DNA from: Caldilinea sp. CFX5
Lineage (GTDB): Bacteria > Chloroflexota > Anaerolineae > Caldilineales > Caldilineaceae
Assembly: GCA_021405325.1 (NCBI GenBank)
Contig: QWII01000007.1
Coordinates: 186,001 to 250,000, forward strand
DNA length: 64,000 nucleotides
Direction of reading: 5' to 3'
The notes below the pieces were generated by a model that was not told the origin of the DNA, did no database searches, and saw nothing but the letters and a program-made list of their open reading frames with translations. Numbering within the stretch: position 1 is the stretch's first letter; every line of letters starts with the position of its first letter. This document shows, piece by piece, positions 32,760-42,397 of this stretch. The position numbers and the translations under genes were made by a program.

Positions 32760-34558
32760 TGAAAGCGACATTGTTGAATCCCACCAAAACCCATGTCACC
32801 ATCGGCACCCGCACCTCGGATCTGGCCATGTGGCAGACAAAGCACATTATTGCACGTTTACAAGCGGCTTGGCCGGGGCTAGATTGCCGCTTGCAACCCT
32901 TTGTCACACAGGGTGACAAGACCCAGGCGCTCGACAAACCGTTACCGGCCATCGGTGGCAAAGGTCTTTTTACGGCAGAATTGGAACGCGCTCTCCTGGC
33001 CGGTGAAATCGACCTGGCGGTTCACTCGCTAAAGGATCTACCGGTGGAAGATGCGCCCGGTCTCACCATTGGCGCCATTACCAGCCGCGCCGATGTGCGC
33101 GATGCTCTGGTGGCGCGCAATGGCTGGACGCTGGCGACCTTGCCGCCGGGCGCCGTCGTCGGCACCAGCAGCACCCGCCGGGCGGCCCAATTACAAGCGT
33201 TGCGTCCTGATCTGACTATTCGTTCCATCCGCGGCAATGTCGATACCCGGATGCGCAAAGTTCTCAACGGTGATTATGACGCCACCCTATTGGCCTTAGC
33301 CGGTTTGGAACGCCTGGGCCTCACAGAAAACATTACCGAGCGCTTGTCGCTGGCCGTCATGTTACCGGCGCCGGGCCAGGGTGCGTTGGCCGTTCAATGT
33401 CGCGCCGATGACCGGGAAACCTTAGCCTTGCTGGCGGCGCTTGATGATGCTGCTGTCCGCGCTGCTGTCACCGCTGAACGCGCCTTTTTACATGGGTTGG
33501 GGGGGGGCTGTTCGGCGCCTGTCGCGGCCTTTGCACAGGTGCAGGGAGCAACGGAGCAAGCGCATCTGCAGTTGGAAGCGCTCGTCGCCTCGACGGATGG
33601 TCAAAAGATTATTCGGGTGACAGGTGAGACAGCTACTGTAAGCGTTCAAGCGGCGTTGCAACTCGGTGCGGAATTAGCGACCCAGGCGCTCACACAAGGG
33701 GCGGCTGCGCTTGTGGGACAAAGGGCTGGCTTTATTGAGACGCCGACAGCCGCGCCCGCTCCTTCGCCTCTAGCCGGCAAGCGTGTGGTCGTTACCCGCA
33801 CCCCGGAACAGTCAACCACGTTGCTTGCAAAGCTGAATGCCTTAGGCGCCACACCGATCATGCTGCCGACAATTCGCGTCGAACCCATAGCTGATTTCGC
33901 TGCACTGGATGCTGTTCTGCGTACACATAAGCGTTACGACTGGTTGATTTTGACCAGCGCCAATGCTGTAACGATTCTTGCCGAACGGCTCTGTACGCTT
34001 GGGCTGACTGCGCAGGATCTGCAACACCTATCCATCGCCGCCGTTGGGCCGGCGACGACAGCGGCGTTGCACGCTTATGGCTTGACACCGCGTTTTGTCC
34101 CCCACCGCTTTGAGGCAACGGAAATCGCCACCGGTTTGCAGGAACAGTTTGGTACGTTGCATGGCCTGCGCATCTTACTGCCGCAAGCTGCCATTGCCCG
34201 CCAAAATTTGGCCGAAGCCCTGACTGCCCAAGGCGCAGTAGTCGATGTCATACCGATCTATCACACCTTGCCGGCTGCGCTCAATGGTTCTGCCCTGACG
34301 GCGTTACAACAGGGCGTTGATGTCGTCACCTTTACCAGCGGCTCCACTGTACGCAACTTTGTGCAAGGCTTGCTTGATAACAAACTCACCCCCGCCTTGT
34401 TACAGTCCGCCACCATCGCTTGTATCGGCCCGCAAACCGCCGCCGCCGCCCACGAACTGGGCCTGCCCGTCGCTCTCGTCGCCGATGAGTACACCATCGA
34501 CGGCCTGGTTGACGCTCTGGTCGCCCATTTTCAAAAAGCCAGCAACCGTCAGGAGTAA
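32759..34558 (+). CDS. hemCD: HemC-HemD fusion: hydroxymethylbilane synthase / uroporphyrinogen-III synthase
   Basis: This is a 599-residue bifunctional protein. Residues ~12-310 are porphobilinogen deaminase: [67 protein letters not shown] and the dipyrromethane-cofactor Cys C251 in [10 protein letters not shown]. After a short Ala/Pro linker (~330-340) comes uroporphyrinogen-III synthase ([35 protein letters not shown]). The fusion channels the unstable hydroxymethylbilane. It overlaps hemA and is followed two bases later by hemB. Confidence 0.95.
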   Translation: MKATLLNPTKTHVTIGTRTSDLAMWQTKHIIARLQAAWPGLDCRLQPFVTQGDKTQALDKPLPAIGGKGLFTAELERALLAGEIDLAVHSLKDLPVEDAPGLTIGAITSRADVRDALVARNGWTLATLPPGAVVGTSSTRRAAQLQALRPDLTIRSIRGNVDTRMRKVLNGDYDATLLALAGLERLGLTENITERLSLAVMLPAPGQGALAVQCRADDRETLALLAALDDAAVRAAVTAERAFLHGLGGGCSAPVAAFAQVQGATEQAHLQLEALVASTDGQKIIRVTGETATVSVQAALQLGAELATQALTQGAAALVGQRAGFIETPTAAPAPSPLAGKRVVVTRTPEQSTTLLAKLNALGATPIMLPTIRVEPIADFAALDAVLRTHKRYDWLILTSANAVTILAERLCTLGLTAQDLQHLSIAAVGPATTAALHAYGLTPRFVPHRFEATEIATGLQEQFGTLHGLRILLPQAAIARQNLAEALTAQGAVVDVIPIYHTLPAALNGSALTALQQGVDVVTFTSGSTVRNFVQGLLDNKLTPALLQSATIACIGPQTAAAAHELGLPVALVADEYTIDGLVDALVAHFQKASNRQE

Positions 34559-34560
34559 TC

Positions 34561-35652
34561 ATGTCGCTCACCCAAACCCGCCAGGCCATTTCTACCGTAA
34601 ATACAAATGGCCTGGTACACGAATCACGAATCACGAATCACGAATCACGCGCCGCCCGCCCCCGCCGCCTCCGCCGCTCTCCCAGCCTGCGGGCCATGGT
34701 GCGCGAAACCCAACTCGCGCCCGACGATTTTATCTATCCGCTCTTTGTCACCCACGGGCAGAATGTACGCAACCCGATTAGCTCCATGCCCGGCGTCTTT
34801 CAACTGTCGATTGATCAACTGGCGGTGGAAGCCGAAGCGCTGCTCGACCTGGGCGTGCCGGCGGTGGTGCTTTTTGGCATCCCAGCGAGCAAAGACCCCG
34901 TGGGGCTGGAAAACTTTGCTGATGACGGCATTATCCAACAAGCGATCCGGGCGCTCAAACAAGTAGCGCCATCCTTGGTGGTTGTTACCGATGTCTGCCT
35001 CTGTGAATATACCGATCACGGCCACTGTGGACTGCTCAACGACCCGGAACACAACCACGCCTATTTGGAAGCGGGCTATGTGTTGAATGATGAAACGCTG
35101 GAAATTTTGGGTCGGGTCGCCGTCTCTCATGCCCGCGCCGGCGCCGACATTATCGCACCCAGCGGGATGCTCGACGGCATGGTGACAGCTATTCGCACCG
35201 CGCTGGACGCCCACGACTTTGACCACATTCCGATCATGTCTTACGCCGTGAAGTATGCTTCCGCCTTTTACGGCCCTTTCCGCGAAGCCGCCGCCGGCGC
35301 GCCCAAGTTTGGCGACCGCAAAACCCACCAGATGGACCCGGCCAATGCCCGCGAAGCCCTGCGTGAAGCTGCCCTGGATGTACAAGAGGGCGCTGATTTC
35401 CTGATGGTAAAGCCAGCGCTGGCTTACCTGGATGTGATCTACCGCCTGCGCAGCCAATTCCCCGAATTACCGCTGGTGGCCTACAACGTGAGCGGCGAAT
35501 ATGCCATGATCAAAGCCGCCGCTGCCAACGGCTGGCTCGATGAACGCAAAGTTGTCCTGGAAAAGCTCACCGGCATCAAACGCGCTGGGGCCGATCTCAT
35601 TATCACCTATCACGCCAAAGACGCCGCTGTCTGGCTGCGCGAAGAAAATTAG
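34561..35652 (+). CDS. hemB: Delta-aminolaevulinic acid dehydratase (porphobilinogen synthase) with repeat-derived N-terminus
   Basis: This is a 363-residue enzyme. The conserved protein begins near [15 protein letters not shown]; the first ~35 residues are atypical and include [11 protein letters not shown], encoded by four GAATCAC heptamers (34621-34648) after a small AGGCCATTT inverted repeat. The Schiff-base lysines are K231 ([14 protein letters not shown]) and K284 ([10 protein letters not shown]); the zinc-type Cys cluster is present in [14 protein letters not shown]. It condenses two ALA to porphobilinogen. ATG 34561 is two bases after hemCD, so the extension is probably translated, though a later start cannot be excluded. 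Confidence 0.93.
   Translation: MSLTQTRQAISTVNTNGLVHESRITNHESRAARPRRLRRSPSLRAMVRETQLAPDDFIYPLFVTHGQNVRNPISSMPGVFQLSIDQLAVEAEALLDLGVPAVVLFGIPASKDPVGLENFADDGIIQQAIRALKQVAPSLVVVTDVCLCEYTDHGHCGLLNDPEHNHAYLEAGYVLNDETLEILGRVAVSHARAGADIIAPSGMLDGMVTAIRTALDAHDFDHIPIMSYAVKYASAFYGPFREAAAGAPKFGDRKTHQMDPANAREALREAALDVQEGADFLMVKPALAYLDVIYRLRSQFPELPLVAYNVSGEYAMIKAAAANGWLDERKVVLEKLTGIKRAGADLIITYHAKDAAVWLREEN
34621..34648. repeat. GAATCAC heptamer x4 inside hemB
   Basis: Four exact tandem 7-mers in the hemB 5' coding end are read as ESRITNHES. The same heptamer builds the arms of intergenic hairpins at 24578, 27836 and 29616. Confidence 0.9.
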
Positions 35653-35658
35653 TGAATA

Positions 35659-35725
35659 GATATTGGGTATTGGATATTCGGTAGTTGAGCTTGTCGAAAC
35701 TACCGAATATCCAATACCCAATATC
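35659..35725. repeat. Intergenic hairpin, invariant-loop family (E3)
   Basis: Perfect 28-bp arms (35659-35686 and 35698-35725) surround the loop GAGCTTGTCGA. It sits in the only gap over 25 bp inside the haem operon, between hemB and hemQ. Confidence 0.9.
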
Positions 35726-35745
35726 CCAATACCAACAAAACAATT

Positions 35746-36510
35746 ATGACAAGACCAAATTCTTTATCCACAATGGCGGAACGCCCGGCGTCTAACCCTC
35801 TCGAAGAAGTGGATGTCAGCGAAAAGGGGCGCAGTGCGACCGGCGAAACCATTTCCATGGATCGCCGTCTCTATATGCAATTTATGGCCTTTGGCGGTTG
35901 TCGCGACACGCGGCGGCTAGTTGATGCGCTGGAGACGGCACGCGTACAGGGCGCACTCTACGCCGATGTCAACGATCCGCAGGGCGTCGGCCTGGTGACC
36001 TTTAGCGAGTCGCCCGATTATTTCCTGACCGACATGCGTAGCTTCTATAACCAGCCGCCCTTCAACGAGTTGACCCCCAAGCCGGAACATACCATGTTGG
36101 GCCGCACCTACGCGATTGGGTACGAATCCGACCTCTATGAGACACTCATTGGTCGCCCGCGCAGCCGGGTGGTCGATCCGACCATGCCGTGGGTGATCTG
36201 GTATCCCTTGCGCCGCGCCGGCTCCTTTGAACAGCTTTCGCCGCAGGAGCAGAATGTCATTCTGATGGAGCATGGCGGCATTGGGCGCGCTTTTGGTCGC
36301 GTCGGGCTGGGCTATGATATTCGCCTGGCCTGTCATGGCTTGGACAAGCATGACAATGACTTTGTGATCGCCCTGCTGGGGCCGGAACTGCACCCGCTGT
36401 CGAGCATCGTCCAGCGCATGCGCAAGACCAAGCAGACCTCGCTACATCTAGAGCGGTTGGGGCCGTTTTTTATCGGCAAGGTGATCTGGCAGACGAAGCA
36501 AGAGAAATAG
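35746..36510 (+). CDS. hemQ: HemQ / coprohaem decarboxylase (chlorite dismutase family)
   Basis: This 254-residue protein belongs to the chlorite dismutase-like family. Clear blocks are LYMQFMAFGG, PWVIWYPLRR, MEHGGIGRAFGRVGLGY (probable proximal haem His), DNDFVIALLGPEL and the C-terminal QRMRKTKQTSLHLERLGPFFIGKV. In Gram-positive-type haem synthesis ChdC/HemQ decarboxylates coprohaem III to haem b using H2O2. Its position among hemB, hemE, hemH and hemY supports that role over chlorite detoxification. The N-terminal ~40 residues are variable; a start at M10 or M38 is possible, since no good ribosome site precedes 35746. Confidence 0.9.
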   Translation: MTRPNSLSTMAERPASNPLEEVDVSEKGRSATGETISMDRRLYMQFMAFGGCRDTRRLVDALETARVQGALYADVNDPQGVGLVTFSESPDYFLTDMRSFYNQPPFNELTPKPEHTMLGRTYAIGYESDLYETLIGRPRSRVVDPTMPWVIWYPLRRAGSFEQLSPQEQNVILMEHGGIGRAFGRVGLGYDIRLACHGLDKHDNDFVIALLGPELHPLSSIVQRMRKTKQTSLHLERLGPFFIGKVIWQTKQEK

Positions 36511-36517
36511 AGACACA

Positions 36518-37666
36518 ATGACAACCCATTCTTCCGAACCGACCGCACCCTTCTTACGCGCCTGCCGTGGTTTGCCCACCGACTATACTCCGGTCTGGCT
36601 CATGCGACAGGCAGGGCGTTACATGGCCGAATACCGGGCTGTGCGCGCCCAGCATACAATGTTGGAGGTGATCCGCACACCGGAACTGGCCGCTCAGGTG
36701 ACACTGCAACCAATCGACAGCTTTGGCTTTGACGCCGCCATTATTTTCTCCGACATTTTGCCGCCGCTGATTGGCATGGGGCTGAATTTAGAGTTTGTCA
36801 AAGGTGAAGGACCGGCTATCGATAACCCGCTGACCCGACCCTATGACATTGATCGGTTGGCAACACCGCCGGCGGAAGAAGCAATGGGGCCGACCCTGAA
36901 GGCGATTGAAATTGTTGCCGGTGAATTGACGCCACGCGGTGTGCCATTGATCGGCTTTGCCGGCGCACCCTTCACGCTCGCCAGCTATGCGGTGGAGGGG
37001 GGCGGCAGCAAGACCTTTGCCAAGACCAAAGCGCTTATGTATCGTGAACCGGCAGCTTGGAAGCGCTTGATGACCAAACTGGTGACGGTGCAGGCCGATT
37101 ATTTGATCAAGCAAGCCAAAGCGGGCGCGGCTGCGCTCCAAATTTTCGATTCGTGGGCCGGTCAGGCGTTGAGTCAACAGGACTACATTCGCTACGTCCA
37201 GCCTTATAACAAAGCGCTCTTTGAGGCTGTCAAGCGGGGGACGGATGTACCGGTTATCAACTTTAGCACCGGCACGAGCAGTTACCTGCCGGACGTGGTC
37301 GCTTGTGGCGGCGATGTGATCGGCGTGGACTGGCACATGCCGCTCGACTGGTGCTGGCAACAAATCGACCATGCCAAACCGATCCAGGGTAATCTTGATC
37401 CAATTGCGCTGATGGCTCCGTGGCGTGAATTGCAATATCGCATTGACGATGTGCTAAACCGCGCCAGTGGACACCCTGGTCATATCTTCAACCTAGGTCA
37501 CGGCATTCTGCCGGAGACGCCAGTGGAGAATGTGCGGCGGCTGGTGGAGTATGTGCATGAGCGGACTAATCTAGAAGCACGCTACCGAGAAATGGGGCAG
37601 GATCAAGCGCGTGAGGCAGAGGCGTTAGCGTGGGCGGAAGCTACGATAGGTGATATTAATTTATGA
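36518..37666 (+). CDS. hemE: Uroporphyrinogen decarboxylase
   Basis: This 382-residue enzyme removes four carboxyl groups from uroporphyrinogen III to give coproporphyrinogen III. The signature PVWLMRQAGRYMAEYR holds the substrate-binding Arg residues; further blocks are IIFSDILPPLIGMG (catalytic Asp), PLIGFAGAPFTLASYAVEGG, QIFDSWAGQALS and FNLGHGILPETPVENV. It overlaps the ferrochelatase start by 4 bp (ATGA), indicating translational coupling. Confidence 0.96.
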   Translation: MTTHSSEPTAPFLRACRGLPTDYTPVWLMRQAGRYMAEYRAVRAQHTMLEVIRTPELAAQVTLQPIDSFGFDAAIIFSDILPPLIGMGLNLEFVKGEGPAIDNPLTRPYDIDRLATPPAEEAMGPTLKAIEIVAGELTPRGVPLIGFAGAPFTLASYAVEGGGSKTFAKTKALMYREPAAWKRLMTKLVTVQADYLIKQAKAGAAALQIFDSWAGQALSQQDYIRYVQPYNKALFEAVKRGTDVPVINFSTGTSSYLPDVVACGGDVIGVDWHMPLDWCWQQIDHAKPIQGNLDPIALMAPWRELQYRIDDVLNRASGHPGHIFNLGHGILPETPVENVRRLVEYVHERTNLEARYREMGQDQAREAEALAWAEATIGDINL

Positions 37667-38628
37667 CCCAAACCATTAACTACCCAATCGGCGTCCTGCT
37701 CATGGCCTATGGCGGACCCAATTCTTTAGAAGAAATTCCCGGCTATCTGGCTGACATTCGCAGTGGTCGGCCTACCACCCCGGCGGTCTTAGAAGAGATC
37801 ACCAACAACTATCGGCAAATCGGTGGCAAGTCGCCGTTACTGGCCTTTACCCAGCAGCAAATGGAAGCCGTGGCAGCCAAACTTGACCCCCGTTATTTCC
37901 GCTGTTATTTGGGGATGCGCCACTGGGCGCCCTGGATCGAAGAAGTGGTCGGCCAGATGATTGACGACGGCATCACCCACGCTATCACCCTGGTGCTGGC
38001 CCCGCACTATAGCAAGTTGAGCATTGCCAAATATCAAGAAAAGATTGCTGATGGGCTGGAGATGTATCGGGGGCAGATTGCCTTTGAGCACATCAACAGC
38101 TATCACGACGCGCCCAAACTCATTGAAGCGCTGGCGAATCGTGTGCAGGAGGGCTTGCAGCGCTGGCCAGCCGATGAGCGCACCGCTGTTCATGTGATTT
38201 TTAGCGCGCACAGTCTGCCCTCCCGCATTCTCAAAATGGGCGACCCCTATGATCGCCAACTGCACGAGACGGCGCAACTGGTGGCGAATCGGGCTGGATT
38301 GTCTAATGAACAGTGGTCATGGAGTTACCAGTCGGCCGGTCGCAGCCCGGAGCCGTGGCTGGGGCCGCAGTTGGAAGAGTATATTCCCGAACTGGCCGAG
38401 CGGGGCATCAAAAACTTGGTCAGCATTCCGATTGGCTTTGTCTCCGACCATGTGGAAATCCTCTTTGACATTGATATTGAAGCCCAGGCCGCGGCCCGTG
38501 AACATGGAATGCGGCTGGAGCGACCACCGGCCTTGAACAACGATCCGCTCTTTATCGACACCCTGGTCGAAACCATCCAGGCGCGCGCGGCGCAATGGTT
38601 GCCGGCAAGGGAAGGAGCGGCGGCATGA
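37663..38628 (+). CDS. hemH: Ferrochelatase (probably coproporphyrin type)
   Basis: This 321-residue protein inserts Fe2+ into a porphyrin. Blocks are GVLLMAYGGPNSLEEIPGYL, GGKSPLLAFTQQQ, LAPHYSKLSI, the catalytic His in VIFSAHSLPSR, SWSYQSAGRSPEPWLGP and the Glu/Asp-rich SDHVEILFDIDIEA. With HemQ next door and no hemF/hemN seen, the substrate is likely coproporphyrin III (CpfC) and not protoporphyrin IX. It is coupled to hemE and hemY by 4-bp ATGA overlaps on both sides. Confidence 0.95.
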   Translation: MTQTINYPIGVLLMAYGGPNSLEEIPGYLADIRSGRPTTPAVLEEITNNYRQIGGKSPLLAFTQQQMEAVAAKLDPRYFRCYLGMRHWAPWIEEVVGQMIDDGITHAITLVLAPHYSKLSIAKYQEKIADGLEMYRGQIAFEHINSYHDAPKLIEALANRVQEGLQRWPADERTAVHVIFSAHSLPSRILKMGDPYDRQLHETAQLVANRAGLSNEQWSWSYQSAGRSPEPWLGPQLEEYIPELAERGIKNLVSIPIGFVSDHVEILFDIDIEAQAAAREHGMRLERPPALNNDPLFIDTLVETIQARAAQWLPAREGAAA

Positions 38629-40013
38629 CCCGTGTTGTCATCGTTGGCGGCGGCATGAGTGGTCTGGCGGCGGCCTACCGCTTGCACAAACTCGACCCAG
38701 CCCTCCAAGTGACCTTAATCGAGCGCGAAGAACGTCTGGGTGGCAAAATCCTGACCGATCACGTTAACGACTTTGTGATCGAAGGCGCACCCGACAGCTT
38801 TCTGGCGCGCAAATCACGCGGCGTTGGTCTATGTGAAGAGTTAGGTATTGCCGACCAACTCTATGGCCGCGACCCGCGTCACGCCAAAACGTTTGTCAAG
38901 TCAGCGGGTGCGCTCTATCCGTTGCCCTCTGGCTTGAGTGGCATGATCCCCACCAACCTGGACGCGCTTGCCAACAATCCGCTCATCTCCACTGCGGGCA
39001 AGGAGCGGTTGGCCCAAGAGATGACCTTGCCGCCGCGGCCCAAAAACGCCGACAACGACGATGAATCGGTGGCGTCGTTTGTGTCGCGACGGCTGGGGCG
39101 CGAGGTCTATGAAAAGCTAGTCGAACCGTTGATGAGCGGCATCTACGCCGGCAATGGTGATCTGCTCAGTCTGGCCGCCACCTTTCCCCAACTGCGTCAA
39201 CTCGAATTGAAACATGGCAGTCTGCTCAAAGGGTTGACCGCGGCACCGGAAGCGCCGACAGGGCAAAAGTACCCACCCTTTGTCTCCTTGCCCGGTGGGA
39301 TGGCGACGTTGGTCAATGCGCTTCTTCAGCAGTTGCCGACTGGTACGGTTGTCACAGGGCGTTCTGTGATGGTTATCAATTATCAGAGCAACAATTATCG
39401 CGTTACCCTGGATAATGATGCGGTTATCGACGCCGATGCCCTGATTCTCGCCACCCCAGCCTTTGTGACGGCACGGCTGTTGGAACCTATCGATGCGACA
39501 CTCGCTGCTGCCCATGCTGCGATTCCCTATGCCTCCTCGGCCATTGTCACGCTGGCGTATGAAGCGACAACTCCGCAGCCGGAAGGGTACGGCTATGTGA
39601 TTCCACGGATCGCCACTAGCGACGTGTTGGCCTGTACCATTAGCTCCAACAAGTGGCGTGGTCGCGCGCCTGATGATGGTTTGTTGGTGCGAGTTTACTT
39701 GGGCCGCTTCGGTCAGCGTGATGTTACCCAATGCAGCGATGCCGAGTTGTTGGCGCTGGCCCAGCAAGAAGTCGCGGACACGCTGGATCTGACCGCTACG
39801 CCCGCGTTTCACCGCATTTACCGTTGGCCGCTCAGTATGCCGCAATATACGCTGGGCCACATGGATCGCCTATCCCAGATTGCTGCCTGCCTGGCTGATC
39901 AACCGGGGCTTTTTCTCGCCGGCGCAGCGTATCGGGGCGTCGGCATCCCCGATTGCATTCGTGAGGGGGAAGAGGCAGCGCAGGCGGTGATTCACTATTT
40001 GCAATCTCATTAG
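38625..40013 (+). CDS. hemY: HemY-type coproporphyrinogen/protoporphyrinogen oxidase
   Basis: This 462-residue FAD enzyme starts at 38625, overlapping hemH by ATGA, with GGGAAGGAGCGG upstream. The dinucleotide fold is [17 protein letters not shown], followed by [51 protein letters not shown] and a C-terminal FAD block [23 protein letters not shown]. It oxidises the porphyrinogen with O2. In HemQ-containing organisms the same protein (CgoX) acts on coproporphyrinogen III. It is probably soluble or peripheral, as no membrane helix is visible. Confidence 0.94.
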   Translation: MTRVVIVGGGMSGLAAAYRLHKLDPALQVTLIEREERLGGKILTDHVNDFVIEGAPDSFLARKSRGVGLCEELGIADQLYGRDPRHAKTFVKSAGALYPLPSGLSGMIPTNLDALANNPLISTAGKERLAQEMTLPPRPKNADNDDESVASFVSRRLGREVYEKLVEPLMSGIYAGNGDLLSLAATFPQLRQLELKHGSLLKGLTAAPEAPTGQKYPPFVSLPGGMATLVNALLQQLPTGTVVTGRSVMVINYQSNNYRVTLDNDAVIDADALILATPAFVTARLLEPIDATLAAAHAAIPYASSAIVTLAYEATTPQPEGYGYVIPRIATSDVLACTISSNKWRGRAPDDGLLVRVYLGRFGQRDVTQCSDAELLALAQQEVADTLDLTATPAFHRIYRWPLSMPQYTLGHMDRLSQIAACLADQPGLFLAGAAYRGVGIPDCIREGEEAAQAVIHYLQSH

Positions 40014-40024
40014 AGGAGACCTTT

Positions 40025-41311
40025 ATGCCTACGATTAGTCGTTCCAAAGAACTATTTGCTGAAGCGCAACGCCTATTGCCTGGCGGCGTCAATTCACCAG
40101 TGCGCGCTTTTCGGGCCGTAGGGGGCCAACCGCTCTTTTTTGAACGCGGGGAAGGCGCCTATCTGGTCGATGTAGATGGCAATCGTTATATCGACTATGT
40201 CCTTTCCTGGGGACCATTGATCCTGGGCCACGCCCACCATCGTGTTGTGGCGGCCATTCAGGATGCCGCAGCGCGGGGGACGAGTTATGGCGCGCCTTGC
40301 CCCCAAGAAGTGGAGCTGGCGACCCTCGTCACTGAACTGATGCCCAACATTGAGATGTTGCGCTTTGTCAACTCCGGCACTGAGGCAACCATGAGCGTCT
40401 TGCGGTTGGCGCGCGCCTTTACCGGTCGCAGCAAAATCATTAAGTTTCAGGGCAATTATCATGGTCACGCTGACATGCTCCTGGTGCAGGCCGGTTCCGG
40501 CGTTGCAACGTTAGGTTTGCCTGACTCGCCCGGCGTACCACAAGCGACGACGGCGGATACGCTGGTTGCGCCCTTTAATGATCTAGCCGCCGTCGAGCGC
40601 ATGTTTGAAGAGTTCCGCGGACAGATTGCGGCGGTGATTGTCGAGCCGGTGGCCGGCAACATGGGTCTGGTGCCGCCGGTGCCGGGTTTCCTCGCAGGTC
40701 TGCGCTCGGTTACATCAGCCGATGGCGCCTTGCTCATCTTTGACGAAGTGATGACCGGCTTCCGCGTTCACCTCGGCGGGGCGCAAGCGCTTTACAATAT
40801 CAAGCCGGATCTGACGGCACTGGGCAAAGTCATTGGCGGCGGCTTGCCGGTTGGCGCGTACGGCGGTCGGCGCGACATACTACAACTAGTCGCACCGTTG
40901 GGACCGATGTATCAGGCCGGCACCCTCTCCGGCAACCCGCTGGCGATGACGGCGGGAATTGAAACGTTGAAGACGATCCAACAACCAGGCGCCTGGGAAC
41001 AGATGGAACTGGCCGGTGCTAAACTGCTGGAAGGTCTGACCCTGGCGGCGGCAGAGTTCAAAATTGATCTGTGCTGTAGCCGCGTGGGGACGATGTTTGG
41101 TTTCTTCTTTACCAAAGGCCCCGTCACCGACTGGAATACGGCGAAGGTGGCGGACACGCAGCGTTTTGCGACTTTCTTCCAGGCCATGCTAGAAGAGGGG
41201 GTCTATGTCGCGCCGTCGCAATTTGAAGCAGGGTTTATCTCGCTGGCGCATGGGGCGGATGAGATCGGCGCGACGATTCAGGCGGTAGCACGAGCGTTTG
41301 CCAAGCTGTAG
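40025..41311 (+). CDS. hemL: Glutamate-1-semialdehyde 2,1-aminomutase
   Basis: This 428-residue PLP enzyme converts glutamate-1-semialdehyde to ALA, using the HemA product. Motifs are [13 protein letters not shown], the PLP-contacting block [34 protein letters not shown] and the PLP lysine K268 in [17 protein letters not shown] good ribosome site (AGAGGAGACCTTT) precedes ATG 40025. It completes the C5 route inside one cluster and ends the haem operon. Confidence 0.96.
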   Translation: MPTISRSKELFAEAQRLLPGGVNSPVRAFRAVGGQPLFFERGEGAYLVDVDGNRYIDYVLSWGPLILGHAHHRVVAAIQDAAARGTSYGAPCPQEVELATLVTELMPNIEMLRFVNSGTEATMSVLRLARAFTGRSKIIKFQGNYHGHADMLLVQAGSGVATLGLPDSPGVPQATTADTLVAPFNDLAAVERMFEEFRGQIAAVIVEPVAGNMGLVPPVPGFLAGLRSVTSADGALLIFDEVMTGFRVHLGGAQALYNIKPDLTALGKVIGGGLPVGAYGGRRDILQLVAPLGPMYQAGTLSGNPLAMTAGIETLKTIQQPGAWEQMELAGAKLLEGLTLAAAEFKIDLCCSRVGTMFGFFFTKGPVTDWNTAKVADTQRFATFFQAMLEEGVYVAPSQFEAGFISLAHGADEIGATIQAVARAFAKL

Positions 41312-41322
41312 AGAAGAATCCT

Positions 41323-41787
41323 ATGCAGCAAGAAATACAGCTACGTCGGTTTCAGCCGGCAGATCAGGAGCAGGCGAAACAGCTGATTCTTGCTGGTCTT
41401 GCCGATCATTGGGGTGAAGTTGATCCATCCCTCAACCCTGATTTGAACGATATTACGGTCAGTTACCGTGCTGCCACCTTTCTCGTTTGTGAATACAATG
41501 GCCGGATTATCGGGACAGGGGCGCTTGTCCCACGGTCAGCGCAAGAAGCGGAAATTGTACGGATGTCGGTTGCTGCTGATCAGCGCCGTAGTGGCATTGG
41601 TACGTTGATTCTGCAAAAGCTGCGTGACGAAGGCAAGCAGCAAGGGTTTCAACGGCTTATTCTGGAAACGACAGCAGCCTGGCACGACGTAATTGCTTTC
41701 TATCAACGCTTTGGGTTTCAGGTGACTCACTATCAAGATGGCGACTTTGGTCGGGACATCTATTTTGCCCTTGATCTGAGAGAATAA
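41323..41787 (+). CDS. GNAT family N-acetyltransferase
   Basis: This 154-residue protein has the acetyl-CoA-binding core VRMSVAADQRRSGIGTLIL (Q/RxxGxG/A in the form QRRSGIG), then LILETTAAWHDVIAFYQRFGFQV. Substrate unknown. It follows hemL by 11 bp and may be read from the haem operon. Confidence 0.88.
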   Translation: MQQEIQLRRFQPADQEQAKQLILAGLADHWGEVDPSLNPDLNDITVSYRAATFLVCEYNGRIIGTGALVPRSAQEAEIVRMSVAADQRRSGIGTLILQKLRDEGKQQGFQRLILETTAAWHDVIAFYQRFGFQVTHYQDGDFGRDIYFALDLRE

Positions 41788-41933
41788 AACCGGGATTAAT
41801 GCAATCCGTCGCTAAAAATGCCGGTGGCAACTCGATTGACAAGTTGGAAAAAGTTGTTATACTGAAGCGTAGTGACCCAAACGTTGGAGCAATCAAAGAT
41901 TGGTTTTGTCTGATAAGCCATGAGGTAGTGTAT

Positions 41934-42311
41934 ATGGCCTTTACCGATTTTAAGACAATCAGTGAGGTGCAGGAACGCTTTACTATCCGCTATGAAGCCG
42001 CTTCCTTTGTCCAGATCAATCCGGTTGAACCTAATCCGACGCTCGTTGAAGAACTGGCCTTTATTGAAGAGTATATTGACACCCGTGTCTCTGAGTTTTC
42101 GATTCGGGAGGGGCTGATCTTTCCTGTTCTCAAAGAAGCCTATCGCCGCTATGCCGAAAAATTTTCGCTTTGGAGCCACCGTTTTATCAAGTACGACGAC
42201 GTTTTGCTTGGCACGCCCGATTATTATACTGAAAGTACTATCATAATAGGGTTAAAAATTAACCGACTTATCATCATTCAAACCAAGAAGGCTCATCTAC
42301 GGAAAGTGTGA
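41934..42311 (+). pseudogene. Truncated nuclease-like (PD-(D/E)XK-type) hypothetical protein
   Basis: The conserved part starts at MAFTDFKTISEVQERF (41934); upstream in-frame sequence looks non-coding. The ~95 residues to FSLWSHRFIKYDDVLLGTPDYY match a family common in cyanobacteria and Chloroflexota, whose members continue with a (V/I)VEAKKxxFxxGWGQC block holding the E-x-K of a restriction-type nuclease. Here the sequence diverges right after GTPDY and stops, so the E-x-K is lost. The nested hairpin (42291-42379) covers the 3' end and may be linked to the truncation. The family match rests on recall. Confidence 0.55.
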
Positions 42312-42379
42312 ACACCTGTCAGGTTTCCAAAACCTGACAGGTGTGGCGGGTCGAAACCTCACACTTTCTGTAGATGAGC
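42291..42379. repeat. Nested palindrome, CCTGTCAGG family (P1)
   Basis: Outer 21-bp arms (42291-42311 and 42359-42379, one mismatch) frame an inner perfect 15-bp stem, ACACCTGTCAGGTTT (42312-42326) with 42330-42344 and a 3-nt loop. Related inner stems lie at 50113-50145 and 58786-58818. Confidence 0.85.
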
Positions 42380-42397
42380 GAAACAAGAAAGAAACCT

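Noticed and set aside
34621..34648. GAATCAC tandem repeat as a possible CRISPR or origin iteron
   Set aside because: Units are 7 bp without spacers, inside hemB, and match hairpin-arm units elsewhere; no replication genes nearby.
35746..36510. Chlorite dismutase for (per)chlorate respiration
   Set aside because: The gene lies inside a haem-synthesis operon and no chlorate reductase genes are present; coprohaem decarboxylase is the better call.
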